Source: Legionella sp.
GTDB lineage: Bacteria; Pseudomonadota; Gammaproteobacteria; Legionellales; Legionellaceae
Assembly (NCBI GenBank): GCA_013911415.1
Contig: JACETI010000001.1
Coordinates: 186,001 to 250,000, forward strand
Direction of reading: 5' to 3'
DNA length: 64,000 bases
Both the position numbers and the translations under genes were made by a program. The stretch's first letter is position 1. Every line of letters begins with the position of its first letter. Of this stretch, positions 49,520 through 59,106 are shown piece after piece. Below the pieces are notes generated by a model. The model had not been told where the DNA came from, did no database searches, and saw only the letters and a list, made by a program, of their open reading frames with translations.

Positions 49520-51463
49520 TTATTGCGATTTTCGGACCCTTAAATACCATTCACAAAGAAGACGCACTTGTTTACGGGTGTAGCCCTTTTCCACCATGCG
49601 CGCGATAAAATCTTCATGTTTTTTCTTATCATCTTCAGAGGACTTCGCATTGAAAGAAATAACGGGTAAGAGATCTTCGGTATTGGTAAACATTTTTTGC
49701 TCGATCACGGTTTTTAATTTTTCATAACTATTCCATAAAGGATTTTTACCTTGATTATTTGCGCGTGCACGTAACACGAAATTAACCACCTCATTACGAA
49801 AATCCTTTGGATTTGAGATACCGGCAGGTTTTTCTATTTTTTCAAGTTCTGCGTTTAAAGAAGCTCTGTCAAAAATTTCCCCTGTATCCGGATCACGATA
49901 ATCTTGATCCTGAATCCAAAAGTCGGCGTAGGTTATGTATCTATCGAAAATATTTTGGCCGTATTCCGAGTAAGACTCCAAGTAAGCGGTTTGAATTTCT
50001 TTGCCGATAAAATCCACATACTTAGGCATCAAAAATTCTTTGAGAAAGGTGAGAAAGTGTTCATGGATTTCTTTGGGAAACTGTTCTTGTTCTATCTGTC
50101 GTTCTAAGACATATAGTAAGTGAACAGGATTAGCGGCAATTTCTGTCTGATCGAAGTTGAAGACCTTTGATAGAATTTTAAAAGAGAAGCGAGTGGAAAT
50201 GCCTTGCATACCCTCATCAACGCCGGCAAAGTCACGATATTCCTGGTAAGATTTTGCCTTAGGATCGGTGTCTTTTAAACTTTCGCCATTATAAACCCGC
50301 ATTTTTGAAAAAATGCTCGAATTTTGCGGTTCTTTTAATCGTGTCAATACTGAAAATTGGGCAAGCATATCGAGCGTCCCCGGCGCACAGGGAATATGCT
50401 TTAGTGAACTTTGATCTACTAGTTTTTGATAAATCTTAATTTCTTCAGAGACACGTAAACAGTAGGGCACCTTAACGATATTAATACGATCGATAAAAGC
50501 TTCGTTGTTTTTATTATTACGAAATGCTTGCCATTCTGACTCATTTGAGTGCGCTAAAATAATACCTTCAAACGGAATCGCCGATAAACCTTCGGTCCCA
50601 TTGTAATTACCCTCTTGAGTGGCCGTCAGTAAAGGGTGCAAGACTTTTATGGGTGCTTTGAACATTTCCACAAATTCGAGTAGCCCTCGATTTCCCCGAC
50701 ATAAACCACCGGAATAGCTATAAGCATCCGGATCATTTTGAGAGAATTCTTCCAATTTTCGTATATCAACTTTACCCACTAAAGAAGAAATATCTTGATT
50801 GTTCTCATCACCGGGTTCTGTCTTCGCAATTGCGATTTGTTTCAAACGCGAGGGTTTTAATTTAATAACTGTAAATTTTGAAATATCGCCATTAAACTCT
50901 TGCAATCGTTTGATTGCCCAAGGAGAAAGAACATACCTTAAATGTCGTCTTGGAATTCCGTACCGTTCCGCTAGCAATTCTGCATCTTCTTCCGGATCGA
51001 ACAAGGATAAAGGAGATTCAAAAACAGGCGAGCCTTTAATGGCATAGAAAGGAATTTTCTGCATTAAGTTTTTTAATTTTTCAGCTAATGATGATTTACC
51101 ACCCCCAACGGGTCCTAATAAATAAAGGATTTGTTTCGTCTCTTCTAGGCCCTGAGCCGCGTGCTTTAAAAAGCCAACGATTTGTTCAATGGGTTCTTCC
51201 ATCCCAAAAAACTCTTTAAAAACAGGATAATAATTGATAACTTTGTTTGAAAAAAGACGCGAGAGCACGGGATCATAGCGAGTATCGATACGTTCAGGCT
51301 CACCAATAGCCGTTAATAATCTTTCTGCAGGATTAGCATAGGCGAGAGGTTCTGTTTTACAGAGCTCAAGGTAGTCTTGAAGGCTCATTTCTTCTTCATC
51401 GCGATACCCAGCAAAACGTTGCGCGCAACGCTCTAAAAACGTATCGCCTACATTCATCACCAT
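49520..51463 (-). CDS. PrkA family serine protein kinase (YeaG)
   Basis: A 647-residue PrkA. An N-terminal AAA-type domain carries the P-loop LLGPVGGGKSSL and the blocks GNRGLLEFVEMFKAPIKVLHPLLTATQEG and GIILAHSNESEW. A C-terminal kinase-like domain follows. In E. coli YeaG affects stress and nitrogen-starvation responses. ATG at 51463 is chosen because AAGGAGG lies six bases upstream; the frame extends to 51517. First gene of the three-gene operon, divergent from pepN. Confidence 0.95.
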   Translation of the reverse strand: MVMNVGDTFLERCAQRFAGYRDEEEMSLQDYLELCKTEPLAYANPAERLLTAIGEPERIDTRYDPVLSRLFSNKVINYYPVFKEFFGMEEPIEQIVGFLKHAAQGLEETKQILYLLGPVGGGKSSLAEKLKNLMQKIPFYAIKGSPVFESPLSLFDPEEDAELLAERYGIPRRHLRYVLSPWAIKRLQEFNGDISKFTVIKLKPSRLKQIAIAKTEPGDENNQDISSLVGKVDIRKLEEFSQNDPDAYSYSGGLCRGNRGLLEFVEMFKAPIKVLHPLLTATQEGNYNGTEGLSAIPFEGIILAHSNESEWQAFRNNKNNEAFIDRINIVKVPYCLRVSEEIKIYQKLVDQSSLKHIPCAPGTLDMLAQFSVLTRLKEPQNSSIFSKMRVYNGESLKDTDPKAKSYQEYRDFAGVDEGMQGISTRFSFKILSKVFNFDQTEIAANPVHLLYVLERQIEQEQFPKEIHEHFLTFLKEFLMPKYVDFIGKEIQTAYLESYSEYGQNIFDRYITYADFWIQDQDYRDPDTGEIFDRASLNAELEKIEKPAGISNPKDFRNEVVNFVLRARANNQGKNPLWNSYEKLKTVIEQKMFTNTEDLLPVISFNAKSSEDDKKKHEDFIARMVEKGYTRKQVRLLCEWYLRVRKSQ

Positions 51464-51624
51464 AACCGCCCTCCTTGAGGTGCTCACTAAGGAAAGACCT
51501 TTACATATCGTTCCCAAAAGCGAGACACTAGTCTCCTAAGTATCGTCAAACCATTGGTTTTCCCAATTCGATGATTAGGTATTAAAAAATAATCCTTGAT
51601 TATGTGATAAAAGGAGCAAACTCC

Positions 51625-54237
51625 ATGCCAGCAGACACCATTTATTTAAAGGACTATCAACCTCCAGCGTTTACGGTTAAAGAGACCATTCTTGCCATTG
51701 ACCTTTATGAAGATCATGCGCTTGTCACCGCGCAACTATCGCTACAACGGCAACATTCAGGGCCTTTATCACTTTACGGCGATACCTTAGAGCTAATAAA
51801 AATCCAGCAAAATGACAAGGAACTATCAAAAGAAAACTATCATTTGACAGAAGATCGATTAACGCTGACAAACTGTCCCGACACATTGACACTAGAGATT
51901 GTGACGCGTATACGCCCCCAGGATAATACTGCACTTTCAGGCCTTTACCGCTCCAATCAGCTTTTTTGTACACAATGCGAGGCCGAAGGTTTTCGACGGA
52001 TTACTTTTTATCCAGATAGACCCGATGTATTGAGTATTTTTACCACCAGGATTTCAGCTGATAAAACCCAGTACCCTATTCTACTTTCGAATGGCAATCA
52101 GGTTGGGGCTGGTGAACTGCCTGACAATCGTCATTGGGTTGAATGGCATGATCCTTTTAAAAAACCTTCCTATCTCTTTGCATTAGTTGCCGGCGACCTT
52201 GCCTGTATCAAAGATACATTTATTACCTGCTCGGGGAAATCGGTGGCCTTAAGCATTTACGTTGAACACGGCAACGAAAACAAATGCCAGCATGCCATGA
52301 CCTCTTTAAAAAATGCTATGCGTTGGGACGAAGAGCATTACGGTCGTGAATATGATTTGGATAATTTCATGATTGTGGCGGTTAGCGATTTCAACATGGG
52401 TGCGATGGAAAACAAAGGTTTAAATATCTTTAATTCAAGCTATATCCTTGCAAGCCCGACCTCCGCAACCGATCTTGATTTTGTGGGTGTTGAAGAAGTT
52501 GTGGGTCATGAATATTTTCATAACTGGACAGGCAATCGCATTACCTGTCGAGATTGGTTTCAACTCAGTCTGAAAGAAGGGCTAACCGTCTTTCGAGAAC
52601 AAGAATTTTCAGCGGATATGAATTCAAAAGCTGTGAACCGCATACAAGACGTTTGTGTACTGCTAAACAGTCAATTTCCTGAAGATGCAGGAACTATGGC
52701 ACACCCGGTAAGACCAAGTTCTTATCAAGAAATCAATAACTTCTACACCTCAACAATTTACAACAAAGGTGCTGAGGTCATTCGTATGCAACAAACTTTA
52801 CTGGGTACCCGAGGTTTCCGTCGTGGGATGGATTTATACTTTGAACGTCATGACGGACAAGCCGTCACTATTGATGATTTTGTTGCAGCTATGGAAGATG
52901 CCAATGATATTGATTTGAGTCAATTTAAACGCTGGTATAGTCAAGCTGGCACACCTGTTGTTGAAGTCAGCAGTCATTTTGAAAACCAAAAGTTAAGTTT
53001 AACCTTCACGCAAACTTGCCCACCTACTCCCGATCAACCAACGAAAGAACCTTTTCATATTCCGATCCGTTTAGCCCTATTTGACGACGAAGGACAATCC
53101 ATCAGCCTTGCACAAGATCTTATTGAGTTAAAAAAAGGCAAAGAGAGTTTTCACTTTACCGGTATTGAAACACCGCCACGCATTTCATTGTTGAGAGGGT
53201 TTTCAGCACCGATTAAACTAAAGTGGAAAGCAGAAGATAACCTTTTAAACCAAACAGCCTTATTTGATCTCTTGCGTTTTGAGACCGACGGCTATGCCAA
53301 ATGGCATGCTGCTCAGCGACTTGCGTTGAATTGCATTACGCACTATTTCAACACCGATTCACAGACTTGGCAATTTCCTTCCGAGCTTCTTAGCGCTTAC
53401 CGCCATGTTTTAGTCGATACCAATTTAGATCCTGCGCTTCGTGCAGAGATTTTAGTTCCTCCTGGTTTTGAAGAAGTCGTTGCCGATTGCCACAACGTTG
53501 ATGTCGACAAAGTAGAGGCCGCGCGCGACTTTTTCCGAGTACATCTTGGAAAAGGACTATTTGATGCCGCGCAATTGACTTATCAAACACTATGGCAGCA
53601 GGAAGATCACGCGATGAACCCCAGGGCATATGCTCGTCGTCGACTTCGTAACGTGTGTTTATGGCTGATGTCTAAAGGAGATGAAAAACGCGCTTTACCA
53701 CTGGGTCAGGAGCAATTTTCTGACGCTCAAACCATGACCGATCAACTCGCTAGCCTTGCTTTATTGAATAACGTATCCGATCAAGGGATACGTCATAATG
53801 CACTGGCATCTTTCTATGAACAATGGGCAAATGAGCCACTGGTGGTCGATAAATGGTTTGCCATGCAATCAAGCTGCGAATTACCTCATACCTTAGACCA
53901 AGTAAAACATTTGCTGACACATCCTGACTTCACCTTCAAGAATCCCAATAAAGTAAGAGCATTGGTCGGTACTTTCTGTCATACAAACTTTCGACATTTT
54001 CATGCCGCAGATGGGCAGGGGTATGTTTTTTTAGAGGATATTTTAAAAATTGTTGATCCTTTAAATCCTCAGATTGCTTCGCGATTGGCAACACCGCTAA
54101 CACGATGGCACCGCTATGATCCAAAAAGACGTACGCTGATAAAAGAAACACTCAATCGGTTAATCCACTGTAGTTTATCCCCTGACTTGCATGAAATGAT
54201 TGCAAAAAGCCTTGCTCCATCCTCACCAAGCAAGTAG
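51625..54237 (+). CDS. pepN: Aminopeptidase N
   Basis: An 870-residue M1 metallopeptidase that removes N-terminal residues from peptides in the cytoplasm. The exopeptidase motif GAMEN and the zinc site HEYFHNW with the downstream Glu (LKEGLTVFRE) are intact, and the length equals E. coli PepN (870). ATG at 51625 is chosen because AAAGGAG lies eight bases upstream; a GTG at 51604 is also in frame. Confidence 0.97.
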   Translation: MPADTIYLKDYQPPAFTVKETILAIDLYEDHALVTAQLSLQRQHSGPLSLYGDTLELIKIQQNDKELSKENYHLTEDRLTLTNCPDTLTLEIVTRIRPQDNTALSGLYRSNQLFCTQCEAEGFRRITFYPDRPDVLSIFTTRISADKTQYPILLSNGNQVGAGELPDNRHWVEWHDPFKKPSYLFALVAGDLACIKDTFITCSGKSVALSIYVEHGNENKCQHAMTSLKNAMRWDEEHYGREYDLDNFMIVAVSDFNMGAMENKGLNIFNSSYILASPTSATDLDFVGVEEVVGHEYFHNWTGNRITCRDWFQLSLKEGLTVFREQEFSADMNSKAVNRIQDVCVLLNSQFPEDAGTMAHPVRPSSYQEINNFYTSTIYNKGAEVIRMQQTLLGTRGFRRGMDLYFERHDGQAVTIDDFVAAMEDANDIDLSQFKRWYSQAGTPVVEVSSHFENQKLSLTFTQTCPPTPDQPTKEPFHIPIRLALFDDEGQSISLAQDLIELKKGKESFHFTGIETPPRISLLRGFSAPIKLKWKAEDNLLNQTALFDLLRFETDGYAKWHAAQRLALNCITHYFNTDSQTWQFPSELLSAYRHVLVDTNLDPALRAEILVPPGFEEVVADCHNVDVDKVEAARDFFRVHLGKGLFDAAQLTYQTLWQQEDHAMNPRAYARRRLRNVCLWLMSKGDEKRALPLGQEQFSDAQTMTDQLASLALLNNVSDQGIRHNALASFYEQWANEPLVVDKWFAMQSSCELPHTLDQVKHLLTHPDFTFKNPNKVRALVGTFCHTNFRHFHAADGQGYVFLEDILKIVDPLNPQIASRLATPLTRWHRYDPKRRTLIKETLNRLIHCSLSPDLHEMIAKSLAPSSPSK

Positions 54238-54249
54238 TTTGCAATGTCC

Positions 54250-54278
54250 TGCTCACCAAAGCATTGTCTTGGTGAGCA
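54250..54278 (+). terminator. Terminator hairpin after pepN
   Basis: A perfect 10-bp stem TGCTCACCAA/TTGGTGAGCA with a nine-base loop starts 13 bases after the pepN stop. It is followed by TATTT, a weak U tract. Confidence 0.65.
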
Positions 54279-54474
54279 TATTTGGTTCATAAGCTTTAAT
54301 CGACTAATCTTCTTAAGCATTTGATTTTAGAGATCGTTCAATGCCCATCATTAAATCAAGAAACCCATATAAAAACAGTTATGCAAAATTTTCCCCGTTC
54401 TCATCAATACGATGTCATCTTAATTAATTACATGCTAATCTTTAACCCCTTTGACGACATGCAGAGTTTCGAAC

Positions 54475-56715
54475 ATGGCCAATAATAATACGCTTGCAGA
54501 ACAAGTACGTGCTGCGCTTAAAGATCCCTCTTTATGGGCAGAAGTCCATCGTACAATAGAAAAAAATACAGCTGCTCTCCAGCCAAATCGTATCCAATGG
54601 ACGCTGTATCAAGCTGCTCGTGCAGGCCAATTAGCTTTGATCAAACAATGGATCTTTCTCAAGGATTTTCCCATACAGACAGAAGGCTTAATTGAAGTGT
54701 GTGAGAAAATCGCTAATATTTTCACAAGCCTTGAACATGTCAATCTCAGTGATAACGATTGGCAGAATCTCTTTTTTCTCATGGGCTACATTGGGACAAC
54801 CTTAGATACGGAAAATTTAAATAATAATCATACATTCGATGCTTACACCAACTTAATCTCTGAATTATATGCACGGGCATTTGCAAGCAATCGTCTTGAG
54901 CTTTTTAAAAAAATCGCTGGTTTACCATACGCCACTGAGATTTCAGAATTGCCTGCTGTTTTTCCGACACCTAAACAATATTTAAGTGCTTTGCAAAGTC
55001 ACGATTGGCAATCCTTAGAAGGCCTTTATTTAAAACAAATTTTAAGGCAATTAAGGCAAGCCGGCCATTCAAAAGATTGGAATAAGATAGAAAATCTACT
55101 GAAATTAGATGGACCTAAGCTTCCACCCGCTCGTCTTCAATGGTTATTAACACTTGCTTGCCGTCATGGCCAAACAGCGCTTATCGATCATATACTTGAT
55201 ACGATTTTTCAGGAAAAAGACATCGAGAGAATGCAATCTGTTTGTGAAAATATCGGGCAAATTAATACTAGCCTGAAAAATGTGCAAATCAGTAACCAAG
55301 AATGGGAAGGGTTAATCCATCTTATAAAACGCATGAACACCTATGAAAAAGCATCCGTACAAGAAGAACATGCTGATTTCATCACCGGCCTTTTAGAAGA
55401 TCTCGTCGTTCGCGCTTTTATCAAAGGAAAATTGGAGATTCTGCAGGACTTAAGCACGCTACCCCATTTTTCTGAGATTAAGCAGCTTGATCTACCTGCT
55501 AAATACAGCAAAGATTTGCTTTTAGCGCTGCAAGAAAAAAATGAGCAAGCGGTTGCATCCGTTTACCAAACCTTTAAAACAGATACTTCACCTCAACCAA
55601 TCATCGTACCCTCTAAATCCCTTATCAATGAAATGCGTGACATGATGGAACCCACAAGAGACACCCACCCTCATGCACCTATCAATCAACCCTCTTTGTT
55701 TTTTCAAGCCCCTGACTCACCCCAAGCGCGATCACAAGATGCTAATCCTCTCCATGTTTTTTCACTTGACTATGATGGATGCTTGGCACACAGAGATTAT
55801 CATCAGGTGCTGCGTTTCTTATCAGGCGAAAAGAAAACAAAGCCTGAACTCAGGGTCAAATCTCTTATCAAAGTGAACAAAGCATTGATTGACAATTTTA
55901 AACAGCAGATGAATGCTAACCCAACTCTACAGGATCCTATTATATTCTCAGGCTCTACTCGCCAATCCATTTACGTTGAATATGTCAATCTCAAACGCCA
56001 TCACCACTTGCCTTCTTCTTGCTTAGACATCGAAGCATTAGCTAAAGCCTTAGGCGCACAATTCTGCCCGCTGCTGATGGAAGATGCGTATTTTAATTGG
56101 CTCCCCGGTGAAACGTTTTCTCAAATTAAGGGGCTGGAATTATCTGTCGATACACAAAGCACCGATCCCTATCAGGAGAGAGTACGTGTTTTTGAGGAAC
56201 ATCTGCAAAAACATCCTGAGGAAAGATCTTTTTACGCAGACGAAAGTAAGGTAGCCGTTTTATTTCTGCAAATGTGGGAAATAGCCCTTGCTTATCCTGA
56301 AAAAATCATCAAATTTCACTTTTATGATGACAAAACTGAGGGAATTTTGGATGAGTTAGCTAAACTCTATAACGCTTCGCCCTTTCTCATCCCTGGCAAT
56401 CTCGACCTGACATTACATCACTATGCAAAAGGGGAAATGCAAGCTTCTTTTCCCCCAATCGTCGGCACAGGTAAACTCGATACAGCGATGGATCATTATC
56501 AAATTGCACGTTGGATCTTAGCTGAAGCCCAACAAATCCAACTGGAAAAATCGACACTTCCTGTAAACATTGAACCTAACTTAAATCAGCTTGCGAAACA
56601 ACAACCTGTTCCAAAGTTACTAAGCGAACAGGCCCTGCCTCTATTTTTTAAAGCGGTGGAAGGAACGATTCGCAATGCAGATTATCCGGCTGATACCGTC
56701 GCTTATCAGAAATAA
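54475..56715 (+). CDS. HAD-like protein with duplicated helical N-terminus, putative effector
   Basis: A 746-residue protein. The first 365 residues are two copies of a helical module of about 180 residues. RIQWTLYQAARAGQLALIK in copy 1 corresponds to RLQWLLTLACRHGQTALID in copy 2, and CEKIANIFTSLEHV to CENIGQINTSLKNV. The C-terminal half has HAD-like motifs FSLDYDGCL (D432, D434), FSGSTRQS (S494/T495), DESKVAVLF (K592) and HFYDDKTEGIL (D618, D619), in the same order as the protein at 23189-24769. No signal peptide. ATG at 54475 is the start; TTG at 54451 is in frame. Phosphatase activity and secretion are inferred. Confidence 0.65.
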   Translation: MANNNTLAEQVRAALKDPSLWAEVHRTIEKNTAALQPNRIQWTLYQAARAGQLALIKQWIFLKDFPIQTEGLIEVCEKIANIFTSLEHVNLSDNDWQNLFFLMGYIGTTLDTENLNNNHTFDAYTNLISELYARAFASNRLELFKKIAGLPYATEISELPAVFPTPKQYLSALQSHDWQSLEGLYLKQILRQLRQAGHSKDWNKIENLLKLDGPKLPPARLQWLLTLACRHGQTALIDHILDTIFQEKDIERMQSVCENIGQINTSLKNVQISNQEWEGLIHLIKRMNTYEKASVQEEHADFITGLLEDLVVRAFIKGKLEILQDLSTLPHFSEIKQLDLPAKYSKDLLLALQEKNEQAVASVYQTFKTDTSPQPIIVPSKSLINEMRDMMEPTRDTHPHAPINQPSLFFQAPDSPQARSQDANPLHVFSLDYDGCLAHRDYHQVLRFLSGEKKTKPELRVKSLIKVNKALIDNFKQQMNANPTLQDPIIFSGSTRQSIYVEYVNLKRHHHLPSSCLDIEALAKALGAQFCPLLMEDAYFNWLPGETFSQIKGLELSVDTQSTDPYQERVRVFEEHLQKHPEERSFYADESKVAVLFLQMWEIALAYPEKIIKFHFYDDKTEGILDELAKLYNASPFLIPGNLDLTLHHYAKGEMQASFPPIVGTGKLDTAMDHYQIARWILAEAQQIQLEKSTLPVNIEPNLNQLAKQQPVPKLLSEQALPLFFKAVEGTIRNADYPADTVAYQK

Positions 56716-56740
56716 CACTAAAAAAAGCTAAGCCGCTCTC

Positions 56741-56779
56741 GCACTAACTTATGTCATCTAGCTTGGCATTTGTTAGTGC
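56741..56779. terminator. Two-part hairpin after the HAD-like gene
   Basis: GCACTAAC pairs perfectly with GTTAGTGC. After a TT/TT internal bulge, ATGTCA pairs with TGGCAT (one G-U), closing a seven-base loop. It starts 26 bases after the stop codon. No T run follows, so it could be a terminator or an RNA-stability element. Confidence 0.5.
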
Positions 56780-56814
56780 TCGAATAATACAAAATAATAA
56801 AAAAGGATATTTCG

Positions 56815-59073
56815 ATGACTCCTATGACCTTCTCATCATGCGCTGCCGTGGCTAGTTTTTTATACCAAAGAGAGCAACAGATTTCCTCCAATAGATTTGA
56901 GGAAAACATTATGCATGCTTATGCACGAATGTTTTTGGAGGAATTTATGAATCTATGGCCGACCATAGAGACTCAATCGGAAGCTGAACAAGCATTGGCA
57001 GTTCGTTCTTTTCTATTAAGGAACCAAAAATTTATACTTGAGCACTTTAAATCCTATGCTGCTTTTCCTCTCGATTTAATTCGTCCGTTGTTGTTTGCTC
57101 TGACTCGCTGCGTTGTTGTAGTTATGAATGATACAGATGATGTCTTCGGATGCTTAGATATCTTAATACCCCCGGGTTCAATATCATTTGATGGAGAATT
57201 TGCCTATCTATATGATATATTTTCAAATGAGACATACGAGCGATCAGAGTTCCCTAAATCTTTACAATTCAAATTTAAATTGACGTCAAAACTCATTGAA
57301 CTGTTGCAAGTAAAGTATGAATTTTCTTCTTTTATGGATCTACGGATCTTTTCAACCCTACCAACCGATGAGATTTATCAAATATTGCTTGAGCAGCCTG
57401 CTGTACATCAGCAAATTTTAAATGAGCTTGGTAATATAAATGTGTTCTCACATTTTTGCAAAAAATTCTCGGCAGATAAATTGAAAGGCTATTTACCTCT
57501 ATTGCCATCACTGATTGCCACTATTGTTCGCTCTCACACCGATATTATTGTTTTGCTCAATGAACTTGATGATGAGAAAACAGCCCTAATCATTCAAGCT
57601 GCTTCTAAAAAGTTCTCAAAGCTTATTACGGATTGGCAAACTTTAAATGCAGTTAGCTTCCATTTAAGACCCGCTCAAAACTTAGCGTTGATGACCTCGC
57701 TATCTGAGGTCTTGCTTTCTTGTAGATATGATGATCTTTCATTTCGATCACTGCTTCGTTATGGCAACGATCGTGAACACACACAGCTATTAGAATTAGT
57801 AGCACCTCATTTACCGCAACACCTTCTATCACAACAACAGCTGCGTACTTTTTTACGTTTAGTCCGTTCATGTAATCGATTGTTCATTTTGAGATCTGTC
57901 CGTGAAAAGTTGCCTGGGTTAATTACCAAATTATCTGAACTTACTGAACTTTTGCATGAGTTAGATACGCCTGGCCAGTATAAATTACTTGAGGCGCTTG
58001 ATGGTCATTTATCAAAAATAATAAACAATAAAATTCAATTGGAACGACTTTTAGATGCCCTGAGCATCCAACAACCTGCTATTACGCTACAAGCTTTGGG
58101 AGAGGAATTGCCCTCTCTCATTGACAAGGTTTTTTTAGAGGAACTTAAGACACTTTACTTACCGACGCAGTCATATGATCAACATCTATGTTTCATTGAT
58201 TTGAGCGGTATTCTCAAGTTACTCTCACCAGAGCAGTGTGATCAGGTATTGCGAGAGCTGCACTGCCTCCCTCTACTCTTTCCTCATGTCATCGATGTAA
58301 CAGAGACCCTAAAAGAACTATCGCTTGAAAATGGCAAGCAATTTATGAAACACATTCGATTATTAGATGAAGAGGGAAAGCTAAAACATCTGAATAAAGA
58401 GTATAGAGAAACTGAAGAGCTTGCGAATGCGATGCGTCATTTCTCGATGGAACAATCTAAGCTTTTCATTGAAGCATTGAATTTAAAACCTATCATTATG
58501 TCCAGTAACCATTCATTGAGTGAATTTTTGAGCCAATTAACCAGTGAAAGAGGCCTAGAAATATTGAAGATTCTTGGAAATGACTCCTTAAAATATTATA
58601 AAGGAGGCGACAAATTCTTCAAACATTTGAAAACCTTATCGATCGTTGAAAGTAATGACGTATTTGAGGCCTTAGTCGATGCAATCGACGCCCTTCTGAA
58701 AGGAACTTATCAGCACGACAATGCTTTTCCTAGCTTATCCAATCAAGAACGCGCCCTAGCGTATCATGTTCTTTTAGAAATGCTACCTCGCTTTATTCGT
58801 AATCAATCCCAGCTCGTTCATACCTTCCAATCTTTACCTGCCTCGCTATGTGGAGAACTGCGATTAAAGATGAAAAGTTTGAAGGTATATGAAAATAATT
58901 CTCAGCGTCTAATCGATGTCCTAAAAGATGAACCAGAAAAAATCAGTATCCTTCAACAAAAAGAACAATCTAATTTTCTAAGTTCACTGAATCCCTTCAA
59001 TTTTTTTTCGGGAGGGGAACAAAAAAAGGATGTTGTTGCAGATATCCGAGAGCCCTTACTGCCTAAATATTAA
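56815..59073 (+). CDS. Helical solenoid protein, putative effector
   Basis: A 752-residue protein that I do not recognise. About residues 240-440 contain roughly six degenerate repeats of 31-34 residues with the pattern L..L......hh..h...LP.LI.....L (for example ELLHELDTPGQYKLLEAL and RLLDALSIQQPAITLQAL). The C-terminal part (about 459-717) is paralogous to the next gene. An acidic-dileucine-like end (IREPLLPKY) closes it. No signal or membrane helix. AAGGA lies eight bases before the ATG. A scaffold-type host-interaction protein is a guess from architecture. Confidence 0.65.
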   Translation: MTPMTFSSCAAVASFLYQREQQISSNRFEENIMHAYARMFLEEFMNLWPTIETQSEAEQALAVRSFLLRNQKFILEHFKSYAAFPLDLIRPLLFALTRCVVVVMNDTDDVFGCLDILIPPGSISFDGEFAYLYDIFSNETYERSEFPKSLQFKFKLTSKLIELLQVKYEFSSFMDLRIFSTLPTDEIYQILLEQPAVHQQILNELGNINVFSHFCKKFSADKLKGYLPLLPSLIATIVRSHTDIIVLLNELDDEKTALIIQAASKKFSKLITDWQTLNAVSFHLRPAQNLALMTSLSEVLLSCRYDDLSFRSLLRYGNDREHTQLLELVAPHLPQHLLSQQQLRTFLRLVRSCNRLFILRSVREKLPGLITKLSELTELLHELDTPGQYKLLEALDGHLSKIINNKIQLERLLDALSIQQPAITLQALGEELPSLIDKVFLEELKTLYLPTQSYDQHLCFIDLSGILKLLSPEQCDQVLRELHCLPLLFPHVIDVTETLKELSLENGKQFMKHIRLLDEEGKLKHLNKEYRETEELANAMRHFSMEQSKLFIEALNLKPIIMSSNHSLSEFLSQLTSERGLEILKILGNDSLKYYKGGDKFFKHLKTLSIVESNDVFEALVDAIDALLKGTYQHDNAFPSLSNQERALAYHVLLEMLPRFIRNQSQLVHTFQSLPASLCGELRLKMKSLKVYENNSQRLIDVLKDEPEKISILQQKEQSNFLSSLNPFNFFSGGEQKKDVVADIREPLLPKY

Positions 59074-59106
59074 ACAATATTGATCTTATTTTCTGGAATT
59101 TCATTC

